NCBI GenBank assembly: GCA_947166955.1
Contig: CAMVGI010000060.1
Span: 1 to 7,398 of the forward strand
Reading direction: 5' to 3'
DNA length: 7,398 bases
From: an uncultured Clostridia bacterium
GTDB taxonomy: Bacteria; Bacillota_A; Clostridia; Oscillospirales; Oscillospiraceae
This document shows positions 4,561-7,398 of the stretch, one piece after another. The translations under genes and the position numbers were made by a program. How positions within the stretch are numbered: the stretch's first letter is position 1; every line of letters starts with the position of its first letter. The notes beneath the pieces were generated by a model that had not been told where the DNA came from, ran no database searches, and saw only the letters and a list, made by a program, of their open reading frames with translations.

Positions 4561-4728
4561 TTATCCCGCCTTTCGCGGCGTAACGCGTTCAAGGTACTCG
4601 TCCATACTGAGCTTTCCCTCCAGCAGCAATCGGCAAAGCTCCACGCACTGCGCATCGACCTCGAAGCCCTCCATATTCAGCGAAGCGGCGGCCGCGCGGA
4701 TCGACTGTTCAACTGCGTTTGGCGCCAT
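4561..4728 (-). CDS. VbhA-like Fic antitoxin (SxxxEG inhibitory motif)
   Basis: This is a 55-residue protein. ATG 4728 is chosen because GGGAGG lies seven bases upstream; a longer reading from TTG 4764 lacks a ribosome binding site. The helix AAAASLNMEGFEV contains S16-x-x-x-E20-G21, the (S/T)xxxE(G/N) motif whose glutamate blocks productive ATP binding in the partner Fic enzyme. The remainder (CVELCRLLLEGKLSMDEYLERV) matches the conserved 'G.l...E....' end of the VbhA antitoxin family. It is the first gene of the two-gene unit, in the usual antitoxin-toxin order, and ends two bases before the fic ATG. It should form a tight complex with the toxin. Autoregulation with the toxin is plausible but not shown. 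Confidence 0.88.
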   Translation of the reverse strand: MAPNAVEQSIRAAAASLNMEGFEVDAQCVELCRLLLEGKLSMDEYLERVTPRKAG

Positions 4729-4766
4729 AATAAAGCCTCCCTCGCTCAATGCGGTATTGATCAATT

Positions 4767-4786
4767 CATACGTAGTATACCATATG
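4767..4786. promoter_or_regulatory. Candidate promoter/operator of the Fic toxin-antitoxin pair
   Basis: On the minus strand TATACT (4779-4774) is a good -10 box about 45 bases before the antitoxin ATG, but a -35 at 17 bases is poor. It lies inside a 20-bp imperfect inverted repeat with arms CATA/TATG, which could be an operator. Alternatively the pair is read through from the permease gene, which ends 93 bases upstream without a visible terminator. Confidence 0.4.
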
Positions 4787-4821
4787 GTCGTGCAAAATAA
4801 AAGGATTTCTTTCGCTCCCCT

Positions 4822-7398
4822 TCACGCCGCGTCCCGAAGCTGCTCGACCACGCTGCGGTGCGCCTCCTGCCCGTAGAGGATCGTCGGAATGAGCCATCCC
4901 AGCAGGGCGAAGGCCGGGATCGACGCAAGCACCGGGTAGATCACAAACCGCGGATGCAGAAACCAGAACATCTTCTCCATCAGATGGATGGCGAGCGGGC
5001 TGAGAAGCAGCGAGACGCCGAACGCCAGCGCCGCCGCGCTCAGGGCGTAAAACAGCCCCTCGATGATCAGCATGGCGCGAAGCTGCCGCTCCGTCATGCC
5101 GACTGCCTGCAAGACCGCAAACTCCCGTCTGCGGGAGAGGATGCCCGTCATGACGGCGTTGAAGAAGTTCAAAACCAGAGCGATGATCGCGCACAGGATG
5201 CCTCCGAGCAGAACAAACATATTTCGGAAGCCCTCAAATTCGGCGCGCAGGGTAGCCTTGCTCTCATACATCAGAGGCGACGCCGCGTCGGCGGTCAGCT
5301 CGGACAGATACCGCTCCGCTGCCGCCTCCGTTTCTTCATCCGGCGTATCGAAGAGATAGAACAGCGGAGCCGCTTTTTGGCCGCCGTCCCGTTCAAGGGT
5401 CTCCACGGGCAGAACAGCCTGATACCCGACGACGGGCGAATAGCGGTATCCCATGCCATACGGCACGTTCACCAGCGCGCAGACAGTATATTCGACTTCG
5501 CGAACGCCGGAGAGTTCTTCTTTCAGATTCTGAGGCAAGGTGGTCTCGCCGCACAGCTCTCCCGTGCTGCTGTCGATATAGTGCCGTCCCTCTGCGTATA
5601 CGACGGTGATCGTATCGCCGACATTCGGATAAGTTTCGGGATTGACGACATTGCCATAATCATCCGTATTGACGGCAATCGCTATGCTGCGGCTGTCTTC
5701 CACATACAGCGGCGCGAGGTCGCCGTCCAGCACGGTCAGCTTGCTGAACAAAGACCTGTCAAAGCCCTCCAACAGCAGGTCTTCCCGGATGCTGTTTCCC
5801 CGACGCTCCATCATGGGACGCTGCATCTCCGCCCATTCCGCACCATAAAAACCCTCCGCCTGCACGTTCCAGTCGTCCTCTGGCATCCACGCCTTCGTCA
5901 CGCCCGTATCGGTGTATCCGCACCCTGACAGGCTTACGCGCGTGTTTGCCTTAACCTCGTCAATAGAATCCGGCGAAGGGTATTCCGCGTCGGTGGTGAC
6001 GAAGTGGAAATAATCCGGGCTGCTGACAATGAAATCCGCGCAGGTCTTGGACGCAAGGTACTTTTCCATGTCAAAGCCGCAGACAAACAGCGTAAGGATA
6101 TGCAGAAGAACGACGGACAGCGCCAGCGAAAGCACGACCAGCGCGGTCTTCTTCCGGTTCCGTCCGAGGTTTGCGAACGCCATGCGATACACGCGGGAGC
6201 CATGCGCGGCGGTGCGCACTTTTTTTACGGCGCTTGCTTCGGTGTACCGCGTCGCCTCGACGGGAGACGCCTTCCCCGCCTGTCTTCCCGGTCTCGCGCA
6301 GGAGAGCAGCACCGTTGCGAGCGCAAAGAGCGCGGAGAACGCGAAGATCAAGGGCGACGCGCTGACGGTAAGGGCTGCGGTTCCGAGATTGCTCACGGAA
6401 AGGATCGTCGGCAGCAGCCAAACACCCACGCCGTAGCCCGCCAGCAGCCCGACGGGGATGCCGACGGCGCATAGGGCAACGGCCTGGACGCGGATGATGC
6501 GCCGCAGCTGCTTCGACGTCACGCCGATGGTCTTCAAAAGCCCATAGTAGCGGATGTCGCCGGTGACGGAGATCTGAAAGATGTTGTAGATGATCAGATA
6601 CCCGGTCATAAATACCAGCAGCAAAAACGCGGCGATGGCGGCAAGAAGCCCCGGGTCCATGCCGCTTGCGAACTGTGCGGTCGTATAGCCCCAGTTGACG
6701 CCGATGTTGCCGGCGTCATAGCCCAATTCCTCGTCCACCCGCTCCATCTGCCCGCGAATGTTGGCGGAGGACGCCATCATCACGTTCAGGTCCGTGCGGA
6801 AGGCTTCCATGCCGCGCTCCTCGCCAAGCGTCTTCGCCTGTTCCACATAGTCGCGTGAGACGTTGATGTAGTGCACCGGCATCAGGTCGTCATAGTCCCA
6901 CCAGCCCACCAAAATAAAGGTGTCCGTGACCGTCTCGCCCGTTCGCATACCGTCATAGAGCGTATAGGTCAAAAGCACCTCCGCGCCAAGCTCCGCCTTG
7001 ATGCCCAACAGCTCCAGCGTTCTGGTGTCCATCGCGACCTCCCTGCCCGCCGCCGGCAGCCTGCCGGTCGTGGGTGTCGCGTAGCTCCAACGGGTGCAGT
7101 TTTCGTCCATGTAGCTGATTTCGGCGGCTTCCTTGGCAAAGACGCCCTCCGTCGCGGTACCGATGACGGTACGGACGCCGCCCTCCCGCACCAGACGGTG
7201 GGCGCTGATCGCCTCGATCTGCTGCGGCGTTACCTTCTTGAAGGTTCCGTGCATATAGCCGCCGAGTTGCCGGAACTGATAGGTCTGGTAGCTCGCGTTG
7301 ACGGAGAGAAGGATGGTAAAGAGCGAGGTGATGAGCAACGAGGTCAGCGCAATGGCGATCACGGCGATCCAGTTCCGCTTTCGCGCCGCCAGAAGCGA
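4822..7398 (-). CDS. FtsX/MacB-type ABC transporter permease, 5' end outside window
   Basis: The frame is open to the right edge, so the visible 858 residues lack only a short N-terminus; a GTG at 7362 is internal (AARKRNWIAV precedes it in frame). Numbering from that GTG, there are two similar modules. The first has TM1 about 1-22, an outer domain about 25-235, and TMs about 239-262, 290-318 and 334-356. The second has a TM about 404-430, an outer domain about 432-710, and TMs about 712-740, 763-790 and 806-830. Each module has the FtsX cytoplasmic loop (IRYYGLLKTIGVTSKQLRRI at 270; RRREFAVLQAVGMTERQLRA at 744) that couples to an ATPase. Such two-module permeases with large outer domains serve antimicrobial-peptide resistance, lipoprotein or peptide export, or signalling. 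The substrate cannot be told. The ATPase gene is not in view and probably lies upstream, beyond 7398. Confidence 0.9.
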   Translation of the reverse strand, partial: SLLAARKRNWIAVIAIALTSLLITSLFTILLSVNASYQTYQFRQLGGYMHGTFKKVTPQQIEAISAHRLVREGGVRTVIGTATEGVFAKEAAEISYMDENCTRWSYATPTTGRLPAAGREVAMDTRTLELLGIKAELGAEVLLTYTLYDGMRTGETVTDTFILVGWWDYDDLMPVHYINVSRDYVEQAKTLGEERGMEAFRTDLNVMMASSANIRGQMERVDEELGYDAGNIGVNWGYTTAQFASGMDPGLLAAIAAFLLLVFMTGYLIIYNIFQISVTGDIRYYGLLKTIGVTSKQLRRIIRVQAVALCAVGIPVGLLAGYGVGVWLLPTILSVSNLGTAALTVSASPLIFAFSALFALATVLLSCARPGRQAGKASPVEATRYTEASAVKKVRTAAHGSRVYRMAFANLGRNRKKTALVVLSLALSVVLLHILTLFVCGFDMEKYLASKTCADFIVSSPDYFHFVTTDAEYPSPDSIDEVKANTRVSLSGCGYTDTGVTKAWMPEDDWNVQAEGFYGAEWAEMQRPMMERRGNSIREDLLLEGFDRSLFSKLTVLDGDLAPLYVEDSRSIAIAVNTDDYGNVVNPETYPNVGDTITVVYAEGRHYIDSSTGELCGETTLPQNLKEELSGVREVEYTVCALVNVPYGMGYRYSPVVGYQAVLPVETLERDGGQKAAPLFYLFDTPDEETEAAAERYLSELTADAASPLMYESKATLRAEFEGFRNMFVLLGGILCAIIALVLNFFNAVMTGILSRRREFAVLQAVGMTERQLRAMLIIEGLFYALSAAALAFGVSLLLSPLAIHLMEKMFWFLHPRFVIYPVLASIPAFALLGWLIPTILYGQEAHRSVVEQLRDAA

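Noticed and set aside
4726..4764. Longer antitoxin starting at TTG 4764
   Set aside because: No ribosome binding site before it. ATG 4728 has GGGAGG at seven bases.
4858..5928. A 356-codon plus-strand open frame and others inside the permease region (4031-4876, 6004-6474)
   Set aside because: Antisense to the FtsX permease and the Fic genes, low-complexity charged composition, no domain recognised.
1..7398. CRISPR array or rRNA
   Set aside because: No regularly spaced repeats of CRISPR length and no rRNA-like sequence were seen on either strand.

Overview
The window is a moderately GC-rich stretch with strong GGAGG-type ribosome binding sites, a Bacillus-type OhrR regulator, a Clostridia-type tyrosine recombinase and a sigma-A-like promoter. 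A Firmicute, probably a Clostridia/Eubacteriales gut-type bacterium, is the best inference. The species cannot be told from the sequence.

Left part (1-1743, minus strand): a compact oxidative-stress operon, read right to left. It has an OhrR-type peroxide-sensing MarR repressor, a membrane-tethered rubrerythrin-like di-iron protein, and a flavin disulfide reductase cut by the left edge. A near-consensus promoter (TTGACA-N17-TACAAT) precedes ohrR. A 27-bp imperfect palindrome covers its -10 box, so the repressor probably controls its own operon.

Middle (about 1745-3973): an accessory, decayed zone. A GC-rich non-coding block with hairpins and short repeats leads into the N-terminus of an IS21-type istA with an in-frame TAG. 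This is joined in frame to the catalytic domain of a tyrosine recombinase that has lost its N-terminal domains. A frame-broken small ORF and an intact FMN-binding split-barrel (Nim/pyridoxamine-phosphate-oxidase-like) gene follow. Next come a strong hairpin terminator and the 3' 45 nt of a tRNA-Trp(CCA) gene whose 5' half is missing. The tRNA piece looks like an attachment-site scar of an integrated element. Paired TGATGC repeats with 11-bp spacing lie on both sides of it.

Right part (3974-7398, minus strand): a Fic toxin-antitoxin pair (VbhA-like antitoxin with a SxxxEG motif, then a Fic enzyme with a complete HPFREGNGRTQR motif). Upstream of it is a large two-module FtsX/MacB-type ABC transporter permease, cut by the right edge.

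No wholly new system is evident. The points most worth following are the OhrR-rubrerythrin-disulfide reductase operon with a possible two-cysteine OhrR, the tRNA-Trp att scar, and the in-frame istA/integrase chimera.
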